From assembly GCA_009837085.1 (NCBI GenBank), contig VXUF01000156.1:13578-51899 (forward strand): 38,322 bases of DNA. Reading direction: 5' to 3'. The position numbers were made by a program, and so were the translations under genes. Numbering within the stretch: the stretch's first letter is position 1; each line of letters opens with the position of its first letter. The DNA comes from Holophagales bacterium. GTDB taxonomy: Bacteria > Acidobacteriota > Thermoanaerobaculia > Multivoradales > Multivoraceae. Under the pieces are notes generated by a model. It saw only the letters and a list, made by a program, of their open reading frames with translations. It made no database searches and had not been told where the DNA came from. This document shows positions 8,827 through 15,680 of this stretch, piece by piece.

Positions 8827-8861
8827 GGTCCGTGGCTGTCAGGGGGGTCCGTCGCTGTCAG
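8827..8861. repeat. Imperfect tandem repeat at a gene end, two 16-mers
   Basis: Two 16-bp units (8827-8842 and 8846-8861; 15 of 16 bases identical, period 19 bp) begin GGTCCGT and end GCTGTCAG. The second covers the TGA stop of the propeller gene at 8858. It resembles the micro-duplication at the receptor stop near 3.5 kb. Confidence 0.7.
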
Positions 8862-10225
8862 GCGTCCGCGCCGCCGCCCGATGCCCGGGCAACCAGCGCG
8901 TAGAGTGTTTCGCTGGTCGCCAGGTAGACGACCGAGCCATCCGTGGACGGCGAAGTGTACACCGGTCGCGGCATCGCGATTTCGGCCAGAACCTCCAGCG
9001 TTCGGCCATGCCTCAGCACAGCGACATCGCCCTCCGTGTCGGCGGCGTAGACCTTGCCGTCGGCGACCAGGGGTGAACTCCAGAAGGGCGACAACGAATC
9101 GTAGACCCAGAGCTTCTCTCCCGTCTCGGCGTCGAGCGCGAACAGGAAGCCGTTCAGGTCCGCCGCGTAGACGACGCCACCGTCCACCGCCACGGTGGCG
9201 ATCGCGCGGCCGAAGTCCGGATCCTGGAACCGCCACCGTGTCCCGCTCGCCGTCACGTCGCCGCTGCGTCGGGCGTCGACGGCCCACAGGACGCCGGCCC
9301 GGAGCGACGCCTCCGGGTCCCGACCGGCCGCGACGTAGACGGTGTCTTCGAGGAACACCGGCGTGGCCACGAAGACATGCCGCGACTCGATTCGTTCCGA
9401 TTCGTCAGCGGCGAGCGCCGAGTTGCCGTCGAACCGCCAGAGCGCGCGTCCTGTCGCCGGCTCGAAGGCGTAGAGCCAGCCGTCCCCGGCCGGGAAGACG
9501 ATCTGCGCCCTGCCGCCGGCGTGCCCATGGGATGGGCTCCCCCACTGACCGTCGATCAGCCCCGCGCCGGGGCTCCCGTCGCGCCACACCGGCCGGCCCG
9601 TCGCGCGGTCGAAGGCCGCGAAGCTGGGTGCGTCCGGCGACGGCACGCGCCCGTCGTCGGTGACTCCGTTGCTGGTCGACACGAAGACGAGGTCACCCGC
9701 GACCAGCGGCGTCGAGGCCGCCATGTGCTTCGGGAAGACGTCCCACTCACCGACCATGTCGAACGACCAGTCGACGACGCCTTCCAGGTCCGCAACGACG
9801 AGTTCTCCCCGGTTCGAGACGTAGTACAGGCGCTCGCCGTCGAATGACGGCGTCGAGCACACACCCTGGAGTGGCCAGTCGTTCGCGTCCCCGGCCTCCA
9901 GCTTCTCGTGGGTGATCTGCCAGCGGAAACGGCCGTCCCGGCGGTCGAAAGCCATGACCACGCCGCGGTCGCCGGTCACCGCCTGATCCCGGGGTCGTTC
10001 GTTGTTCGTGCCGACGACGACCAGATCGCCGGCGATCGTCGGACCGCCGTAGGTCACCGTGCCGAGTTCAGCCGACCACAGAACGCCTTCTCCGGAGGCG
10101 ACGTGCCAGGTTGCCGGCAGGTTCCGCGCCGTCGCTACCCGGTTGCGCCCCGGATTCGGATCGTCGGCCCGGAGCGCACCGCCCCCTGCCGCGACCAGGA
10201 TGGCGACGCCGAGGAGAGCCCTCAT
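8858..10225 (-). CDS. Exported PQQ-like beta-propeller protein (copy 3)
   Basis: This 455-residue paralogue of the downstream propeller starts with a signal peptide (MRALLGVAILVAAGGGALRA). Blades carry AFDRATGRPVW, AFEPATGRALW and ALDAETGEKLW. The block NDWPLQGVCSTPSFDGERLYYVSNR-like (split here around residues 120-145) is shared with copy 2. The ATG at 10225 is chosen because it opens the signal peptide; a longer in-frame extension upstream overlaps the SDR gene and has no protein-like composition. It is 23 bp downstream of the SDR gene, so the two are co-transcribed. Reaction, if any, is unknown. Confidence 0.86.
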   Translation of the reverse strand: MRALLGVAILVAAGGGALRADDPNPGRNRVATARNLPATWHVASGEGVLWSAELGTVTYGGPTIAGDLVVVGTNNERPRDQAVTGDRGVVMAFDRRDGRFRWQITHEKLEAGDANDWPLQGVCSTPSFDGERLYYVSNRGELVVADLEGVVDWSFDMVGEWDVFPKHMAASTPLVAGDLVFVSTSNGVTDDGRVPSPDAPSFAAFDRATGRPVWRDGSPGAGLIDGQWGSPSHGHAGGRAQIVFPAGDGWLYAFEPATGRALWRFDGNSALAADESERIESRHVFVATPVFLEDTVYVAAGRDPEASLRAGVLWAVDARRSGDVTASGTRWRFQDPDFGRAIATVAVDGGVVYAADLNGFLFALDAETGEKLWVYDSLSPFWSSPLVADGKVYAADTEGDVAVLRHGRTLEVLAEIAMPRPVYTSPSTDGSVVYLATSETLYALVARASGGGADA

Positions 10226-10248
10226 TGACCTCAACCCCGGAACCGCGC

Positions 10249-11352
10249 TCAGTCCTCCCGCAGTCGCGGCTCGATGATGCCCAGCTCGACCGACGTCTCC
10301 ACGACGTCCCGGATCGTGTCTTCGACCGGTCGGAGGGTGGCGCCCAGCACCGACTCCGCCTTGCGGCTGTGGTTGATCGCCGCGGGAGGCGGCGGTCCGC
10401 CGTCCTCCGGAACCGGGGCCTCGCCAACGACGAAGGACGGAAAGGCTTCCCGGATGATGTCGGCGACCTCGGTGCCGAATCGCAGCGCCGAACGCCCGCC
10501 GCTGACGTGGAGGATGTAGCGGCTGCCGCCGTTGGTGGCCCGGTGGTCGACATCGGACTCTGCCGCCAGCCGCTCCGCCTTCACCAGATCGCGGACGTCG
10601 ATGATGTTGTAGTACATGTCGTACGGCGTCGGCCATGAGGGCTCGAGCCCCGCGGCGAGCCGGCCGATCTGCTCGATCCACTGGCCGACCTGGGCCTTGA
10701 ACAGGATCGGGCCGCAGATCATCGCCGGGTTCATCGTAACCACGTCCCAGTTGTCGCCGCTGTCGTCCGCGGCCTGGTTCAGCAGATGCTCCGTGTCCAC
10801 CTTGCTCCGGGCATAGGACATCCGCGGGTGGTTCCAGACTTCCTCCGGGAAGTTACCGGAAGCCCAGTCCTTCTCCGTCCACGCGTAGCCCGGAGGCATC
10901 GCCGGCGCCCCCAGGCCCGCGACGGCCGCCAGGGAACTCGTGTAGACAACACGTTTCACGCTGCCGCTCCTGCCCACCGCGTCGATCACGTTCCGCGTCC
11001 CGGCCATGCCGCCCTCGTAGACGTCCGTCAAGACGTTGCCGGAGCCGAGCGGCTGCGACTTCCCGTCGGCCGAGTTGCCGAGCACCGCGGCCACGTGGAA
11101 CACGCCCGAGCATCCCGCGAACGCCTCGTCATACGAGCCCGGCACGAACAGGTCGCAACCGTTCACGATCTCCACGTTCGGCAGCCGGTTCAGGTACTCC
11201 ACGCAGTCCCGGCCACGCCAGGAGGTGGCGTCGCGGATGCAGGCCCGCACCCGGTAGCCGTGGATCACCAGCTCGCGGACCATGTGGCCGCCGGTGAAGC
11301 CGGAGCAGCCGGTGACGGCGACCGGGCCGTCGTTGGGAGAGATGGCGCTCAT
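10249..11352 (-). CDS. Extended SDR / NAD-dependent epimerase-dehydratase family protein
   Basis: This 367-residue Rossmann-fold protein has the nucleotide motif TGCSGFTG (G15, G18, G21), the catalytic pair Y180 and K184 in MSYARSK, and S139/S140 in the YTSS strand. That layout is typical of the dihydroflavonol-reductase/3-beta-HSD-like branch of extended SDRs, which reduce a ketone or epimerise using NAD(P)(H). The start is firm: a perfect AAAGGAGG sits 7 nt before the ATG at 11352. It follows the VOC gene by 50 bp and precedes the propeller gene by 23 bp. The substrate is unknown; pairing with an alcohol dehydrogenase suggests alcohol/ketone chemistry. Confidence 0.87.
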   Translation of the reverse strand: MSAISPNDGPVAVTGCSGFTGGHMVRELVIHGYRVRACIRDATSWRGRDCVEYLNRLPNVEIVNGCDLFVPGSYDEAFAGCSGVFHVAAVLGNSADGKSQPLGSGNVLTDVYEGGMAGTRNVIDAVGRSGSVKRVVYTSSLAAVAGLGAPAMPPGYAWTEKDWASGNFPEEVWNHPRMSYARSKVDTEHLLNQAADDSGDNWDVVTMNPAMICGPILFKAQVGQWIEQIGRLAAGLEPSWPTPYDMYYNIIDVRDLVKAERLAAESDVDHRATNGGSRYILHVSGGRSALRFGTEVADIIREAFPSFVVGEAPVPEDGGPPPPAAINHSRKAESVLGATLRPVEDTIRDVVETSVELGIIEPRLRED

Positions 11353-11359
11353 CCTGATG

Positions 11360-11368
11360 CCTCCTTTG
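11360..11368 (-). promoter_or_regulatory. Strong ribosome binding site deciding the SDR start
   Basis: On the minus strand AAAGGAGG lies 7 nt upstream of ATG at 11352. It rules out the 36-residue in-frame N-terminal extension, which would place the site inside the coding region. Confidence 0.8.
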
Positions 11369-11402
11369 GCTCCCGGCCGACGGAAGCCCTGGGCTTCCCC
11401 TG

Positions 11403-11822
11403 TTACTCCTGCGGCGGTGCGTACACCAGCATCCAGTTGACGCCGTAGCGGTCGACGCACATGCCGAAGTACGCGCCCCAGAACTGTTCCTCCATCGGCA
11501 GCGTCACCGCGCCGCCATCCGACAGCTTCGCCTGCAGTTCGTCCGCGTGTTCCCGGCTCTCGGCCTCGACCGAGATCGAGAAGTTGTTGCCGACCTCGAG
11601 CGGCGGCCCGAACGTGGTGCTGTCGCTGCCCATCAGCACGCTGTCGCCGACCGGCAGGGACACATGCATGATCTGGTCCTCCTGGCCCTCGGCGAGCGGC
11701 AACCCCTCCGGTCCCTCGCCGAAGGTGTTGAAGTCCGAGAACTCGCCGCCGAAGACGGACCGGTAGAAGTCGAACGCCTCGCGGCAGTTGCCGCCGAAGG
11801 TCAGGTAGGTGCTGAGTGCCAT
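11403..11822 (-). CDS. VOC-superfamily protein, PhnB/YjdN type
   Basis: This is a 139-residue single-domain protein of the vicinal oxygen chelate fold (glyoxalase/bleomycin-resistance/dioxygenase superfamily), PhnB-like branch. Seen: an opening beta strand with FGGNCREAFDFYRSVFGGEF, the MHVSLPVGDSVLMGSDS strand, and a C-terminal GAYFGMCVDRYGVNWML. Members bind metal or small ligands as dimers, but many have no known reaction. AAGGAG about 8 nt before ATG supports the start. It heads the minus-strand operon that runs to the radical SAM gene. The role here is unknown. Confidence 0.88.
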   Translation of the reverse strand: MALSTYLTFGGNCREAFDFYRSVFGGEFSDFNTFGEGPEGLPLAEGQEDQIMHVSLPVGDSVLMGSDSTTFGPPLEVGNNFSISVEAESREHADELQAKLSDGGAVTLPMEEQFWGAYFGMCVDRYGVNWMLVYAPPQE

Positions 11823-11929
11823 GGATGTTCTCCTTGAGTCAGGTCGGCACGGGAACGGCGTTCACTCGTCCGGCCGCGGGGCGGCGGCGAGCTTACGTCA
11901 AGGCAAGGAAGACTTGATGGTGAGTGGAC

Positions 11930-12886
11930 CTATCCCGGCGCCAGCGCCCGGATCGTCTCCCTCAGATCGTCCCCCGGATGCATGATCTGGATCGCCGGGG
12001 TGTGCACCCCTGCCTCGATGTACTCCTGGATCCGTTCGCGGCACCTGCCCGGCGAGCCGATGATCAGGATGTCGCGCAGCGCCTCCTCCGGGATGACCTC
12101 GAGCGCCTTCTTGCGGTCGCCGGCGGCCCAGGCGTCCCACATCGGGCCGAGGACGTCCCGGCGGCCCAGCCACTCGTGGAAGGCGGCGTAGACGGGGACG
12201 TTCAGGTAGGCGGCCATCGAGCGCTTCCCGACGAAGTCGATCACCCCCTTGTCCTCGGTGGCGATGACGAAGATCCGGGCCGCGATCTCCTTGCCGGGGC
12301 CGGCCTCGTGGACGTAGGGGACGACCGTCTTCACGTCGTCGGGCGACAGCCAGTTGAGGATCGCGCCGTCGCCTTCGCGGCCGGCCATCCGCAGCATGCC
12401 CTGGCGCAGCGCCGCCACCAGGATCGGCGGGCACTCCTTCAGCGGCCGACCCATGCGGAATCCGCGCACGTTGAAGGTCTCGAACTCCTCGTCGATCCGG
12501 TCGCCGGTCAGCGCCTTCTTGAGGAAACGCACCATGTCCCGCGTCTTGTAGTACGGCCGCTCGAACGGGATGTCGTTCCACTGCTCGACGATCACGTTCG
12601 ACGAGGTGCCGATTCCCATGACGAAGCGTCCCGGCGCCGCCTCGGCCATCGCGCCGACGGTTTGGGCCATCAGCGCCGGGCCGCGCGTGTACGCGGGGAT
12701 GATCGCAATGCCCAGTCGGGCCGTGGGCGCCCAGATCGAGGCCTGCACGAGCGGCGTGAACCCATCGCTGCCGTTCGACTCGGACGACCAGAAGTCCGTG
12801 TAGCCGAGGTCGACCATCTCCTTGATCAGATCCTCCTGCTCGGCCAGCGGGAGGCCGAACGGGATCGTCATTCCGTATCGCTGCAT
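11930..12886 (-). CDS. LLM-class (F420-type) flavin-dependent oxidoreductase
   Basis: This 318-residue luciferase-like monooxygenase-family TIM-barrel protein probably uses F420 or FMN to oxidise or reduce an organic substrate. Seen: N-terminal MTIPFGLPLAEQEDLIKEM, GRFVMGIGTS in the conserved core, and a C-terminal GSPGRCRERIQEYIEAGV typical of the family. Start: the ATG at 12886 (MQRYGM) has GGGAG 11 nt upstream; an ATG six codons earlier at 12904 is possible. A divergent promoter region separates it from the racemase gene. The VOC gene lies 107 bp downstream, so it may or may not share that operon. F420 use is inferred from family resemblance only. Confidence 0.87.
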   Translation of the reverse strand: MQRYGMTIPFGLPLAEQEDLIKEMVDLGYTDFWSSESNGSDGFTPLVQASIWAPTARLGIAIIPAYTRGPALMAQTVGAMAEAAPGRFVMGIGTSSNVIVEQWNDIPFERPYYKTRDMVRFLKKALTGDRIDEEFETFNVRGFRMGRPLKECPPILVAALRQGMLRMAGREGDGAILNWLSPDDVKTVVPYVHEAGPGKEIAARIFVIATEDKGVIDFVGKRSMAAYLNVPVYAAFHEWLGRRDVLGPMWDAWAAGDRKKALEVIPEEALRDILIIGSPGRCRERIQEYIEAGVHTPAIQIMHPGDDLRETIRALAPG

Positions 12887-12956
12887 GGTTGGAGGCTCTC
12901 CCATGGCGCGCCCCTGGGGCCGCGTCCGGCTGAATCCGCGAGTCTGAAGCGACCGG

Positions 12957-12994
12957 ATTGTACGGCAGGTGCGAGCGACCGCGTCTCCTATACT
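12957..12994. promoter_or_regulatory. Back-to-back candidate -10 boxes of a divergent promoter
   Basis: On the minus strand TACAAT (12957-12962) precedes the luciferase-like gene; on the plus strand TATACT (12989-12994) precedes the racemase gene, leaving 5' leaders of roughly 40-70 nt. I found no convincing -35 boxes. The plus box sits in CTATACT followed by a GGCCCGC-like stretch, similar to the box at 18943. Confidence 0.4.
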
Positions 12995-13038
12995 GACCGG
13001 CCCGCTCCCGAGCCAACCCCCACCTGGAGATACCAACC

Positions 13039-14169
13039 ATGGGACCACTCGACGGCTACCGCATTCTCGAGATCGCCGGCATCGGCCCCGGCCCGTTCTG
13101 TGCGATGGTGCTGTCCGACCTCGGCGCCGAGGTCGTGCGCATCGATCGCAAGGCGTACGCCGGCCGGGGCTCGAAGTTCGACGTCCTGAACCGCGGACGG
13201 CGCTCCCTGGGAATGGACCTCAAGCGCCCCGAGGCGGTGAACGCCGTCCTCGACATGGTGGAGAAAGCCGACGGCCTGATCGAGGGCTTCCGGCCGGGTG
13301 TCATGGAGCGGCTCGGACTCGGTCCCGACGTGTGCCTTGAGCGGAATCCCAAGCTCGTCTTCGGCCGCATGACCGGCTGGGGCCAGACCGGCACGATCGC
13401 CCATGCCGCCGGCCACGACATCAACTACATCGCCCTGTCGGGCGTGCTGCACTCGATCGGCAACAACGGCGGCAGGCCGGTGCCGCCGCTCAACCTGGTC
13501 GGCGACTTCGGTGGCGGCGGCATGCTGCTCGCCCTGGGCGTCGTGGCGGGTCTCCTGGAGGCCCAGAAGTCCGGCAAGGGCCAGGTCGTCGACGCCGCGA
13601 TGACCGACGGTTCGGCGCTGCTGCTGGCCGCCGTCGTCGGCATGCACAGCGCCGGCGTGTGGAAGGACGACCGTGGCTCGAACATGCTGGACAGCGGCTC
13701 CCACTTCTACGACACGTACGAATGCGCGGACGGCGAGTACGTCTCCATTGGCTCGATCGAGCCGCAGTTCTACGCCCTGCTGCTCCAGAAGACGGGCCTC
13801 GACGGCGCGGAGTGGGAAGGGCACCTCCAGAACCGGGACCGCTGGCCGGAGCTCAAGGCCAGGCTGGCCGAGGTGTTCCGCACGAAGACGCGCGACGAGT
13901 GGTGCCGGATCATGGAAGGCAGCGACATCTGCTTCGCCCCGGTGCTCCGCATCGGCGAAGCGATCGAGCACCCGCACAACCGGTCCCGGCAGACCTTCGT
14001 CGAAGTTGACGGCGTGGCCCAACCGGCGCCGGCGCCCCGCTTCAGCCGCACGCCGGTCGCCGTGCAGGGTCCCCCGCCCAAGGCCGGCGAGCACAGCGAC
14101 GCCGTCCTCGCTGACTGGGGGTTCGGCAGCGAGAAGATCGACGCGATGCGAGCGGCGGGGGCGATCTGA
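13039..14169 (+). CDS. amacr: Alpha-methylacyl-CoA racemase
   Basis: This 376-residue CaiB/BaiF-superfamily enzyme interconverts (2R)- and (2S)-2-methylacyl-CoA, needed before beta-oxidation of branched or sterol side chains. All three catalytic residues known from Mycobacterium tuberculosis MCR are present at the same numbers: H126 in AAGHDINY, D156 in VGDFGGGG and E241 in IGSIEPQF. The N-terminal [21 protein letters not shown] is the CoA-binding signature. Because these residues match, a CoA transferase role (single catalytic Asp near 169) is less likely. The ATG has TGGAG about 10 nt upstream. It is followed after 59 bp by a lipoprotein hydrolase on the same strand. Confidence 0.93.
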   Translation: MGPLDGYRILEIAGIGPGPFCAMVLSDLGAEVVRIDRKAYAGRGSKFDVLNRGRRSLGMDLKRPEAVNAVLDMVEKADGLIEGFRPGVMERLGLGPDVCLERNPKLVFGRMTGWGQTGTIAHAAGHDINYIALSGVLHSIGNNGGRPVPPLNLVGDFGGGGMLLALGVVAGLLEAQKSGKGQVVDAAMTDGSALLLAAVVGMHSAGVWKDDRGSNMLDSGSHFYDTYECADGEYVSIGSIEPQFYALLLQKTGLDGAEWEGHLQNRDRWPELKARLAEVFRTKTRDEWCRIMEGSDICFAPVLRIGEAIEHPHNRSRQTFVEVDGVAQPAPAPRFSRTPVAVQGPPPKAGEHSDAVLADWGFGSEKIDAMRAAGAI

Positions 14170-14211
14170 GGCCGCTCGACGACGCCAGGTCGGTCAAGCC
14201 GACACGGACGC

Positions 14212-14219
14212 AAAGGAGG
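14212..14219 (+). promoter_or_regulatory. Ribosome binding site deciding the hydrolase start
   Basis: AAAGGAGG ends 9 nt before the ATG at 14229. A nearer in-frame ATG at 14220 directly abuts the site and is too close to be used. Confidence 0.8.
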
Positions 14220-14228
14220 ATGGAAACC

Positions 14229-15680
14229 ATGAAAAGAGCCCGCGACCTGCTCACCCTGCTGGCCATCGGACTGCTGCTTCTCGGTTGTGCCGCCGACGGA
14301 GATTCCGGGGCCACCGATGCGGACATCTCCCCTGAACCCGGGTCAAGCGAGATCCTCCGGGACTACGTCTACACACCCGACCCCGCCTACACCTGGACCC
14401 TCGTGAACAGCGAGGCCAGCGACGGCTACACCCTGCACACCATCGAGATGACGAGCCAGACCTGGCTCACCGAGGCCGAGGTCGACCGGCCGCCGTGGAC
14501 CCACTGGCTGATGGTGGTCGAGCCCGACGAGGTCTCAAGCGACCACGCCTTCCTCTACATTTCGGGAGGCCGGAACGGCGGCGACCCGCCGGAACAGGCC
14601 AATCCGCTCACCCTCCAGCCGGCCCTCGCGACCGGTTCGTTCACGGCCGAACTGCGGATGGTTCCGAACCAGCCGCTCAACTTCGTCGGCGACGACTACG
14701 GCGAGCGCGTCGAAGACGAACTGATCGCCTACGGCTGGGACAAGTTCCTGCGAGGCGAAGATGCGATCTGGCTCGCCCGGCTGCCGATGACGAAGGCCGC
14801 GGTGCGGGCGATGGACACGATGACCGCCTTCGCGGCCTCCGATGACGGCGGCGGGAAGGACGTGAACCGCTTCGTCGTCGCCGGCGGCTCAAAGCGCGGC
14901 TGGACGACCTGGACCACGGCGATGGTCGACGACCGAGTGGTCGCCATCGCACCGATCGTGATCGACCTCCTGAACCTCGAGCCGTCATTCGAGCACCACT
15001 GGAAGGCCTACGGCTTCTGGGCGCCGGCGATCGGCGACTACGTCCACGAGGGGATCACGGACTGGTTCGGAACCCCCGAGTACATGGAGCTCCAGATGAT
15101 CGTCGAGCCCTACAACCACCTCGACAAGCTCACGATGCCGAAGTACCTGATCAACGCCACCGGCGACCAGTTCTTCCTGCCCGACTCGGCCCAGTTCTAC
15201 TTCGACGACCTGCTCGGCGAGAAGCACCTGCGCTACGTGCCGAACACCGAGCACTCCCTCGGCGGCAGCGACGCGGCGGTCGGTTTCCTCGCCTTCTACC
15301 AGGCCATTCTGGATGGCGTCGAGCGCCCCGACGTCGACTGGTCGATCGAGACCGACGACGCTGGCGGCGCGGCGATCACCGCCTGGGTGGCGAACGACAA
15401 GCAGCCGAGTCAGGTTCTCCTGTGGCAGGCCTCCAACCCGGAAACGCGCGACCTCCGTGTCGACACGATCGGCCGGTCGTGGACCAGCACCCCGGTCGAG
15501 GCAAACGAGGACGGCAGGTGGATCGGGGCCGTCCCCGCGCCGGAACGCGGCTGGACCGGCTTCTACCTCGAGTTCGAGTTCCCCGGCCCCGGCGAGGCGC
15601 CGTTCCAGTTCTCCACCGAGATCAAGGTGGTGCCGGAGGACCTGCCGTTCGGCTGGCCGCCGGAGGTGGAGGACGGCTAG
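14229..15680 (+). CDS. PhoPQ-activated pathogenicity-related (PqaA-type) lipoprotein hydrolase
   Basis: This 483-residue alpha/beta-hydrolase-fold protein belongs to the PqaA family. A lipobox LLLLGC puts the lipidated cysteine at residue 20, so it should be anchored to a membrane facing the periplasm or outside. The nucleophile elbow is GGSKRGW with S221; candidate acid D313 (ATGDQFF) and H342 (TEHSLGG) complete a triad. WTHWLMVVEPD and a long conserved core are typical of the family, whose substrates are largely unknown. The ribosome binding site fixes the start. It probably shares a transcript with the racemase. Its stop codon directly abuts the stop of the convergent sulfatase, with no bases between. 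Confidence 0.87.
   Translation: MKRARDLLTLLAIGLLLLGCAADGDSGATDADISPEPGSSEILRDYVYTPDPAYTWTLVNSEASDGYTLHTIEMTSQTWLTEAEVDRPPWTHWLMVVEPDEVSSDHAFLYISGGRNGGDPPEQANPLTLQPALATGSFTAELRMVPNQPLNFVGDDYGERVEDELIAYGWDKFLRGEDAIWLARLPMTKAAVRAMDTMTAFAASDDGGGKDVNRFVVAGGSKRGWTTWTTAMVDDRVVAIAPIVIDLLNLEPSFEHHWKAYGFWAPAIGDYVHEGITDWFGTPEYMELQMIVEPYNHLDKLTMPKYLINATGDQFFLPDSAQFYFDDLLGEKHLRYVPNTEHSLGGSDAAVGFLAFYQAILDGVERPDVDWSIETDDAGGAAITAWVANDKQPSQVLLWQASNPETRDLRVDTIGRSWTSTPVEANEDGRWIGAVPAPERGWTGFYLEFEFPGPGEAPFQFSTEIKVVPEDLPFGWPPEVEDG

Noticed and set aside
4931..10225. Propellers as true PQQ alcohol dehydrogenases
   Set aside because: At 390-479 residues they are short, and no vicinal Cys pair, cytochrome domain or clear metal/PQQ active-site set is visible.
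13039..14169. The 13-kb CaiB-family gene as a formyl-CoA-type transferase
   Set aside because: H126, D156 and E241 match the racemase active site at identical positions.
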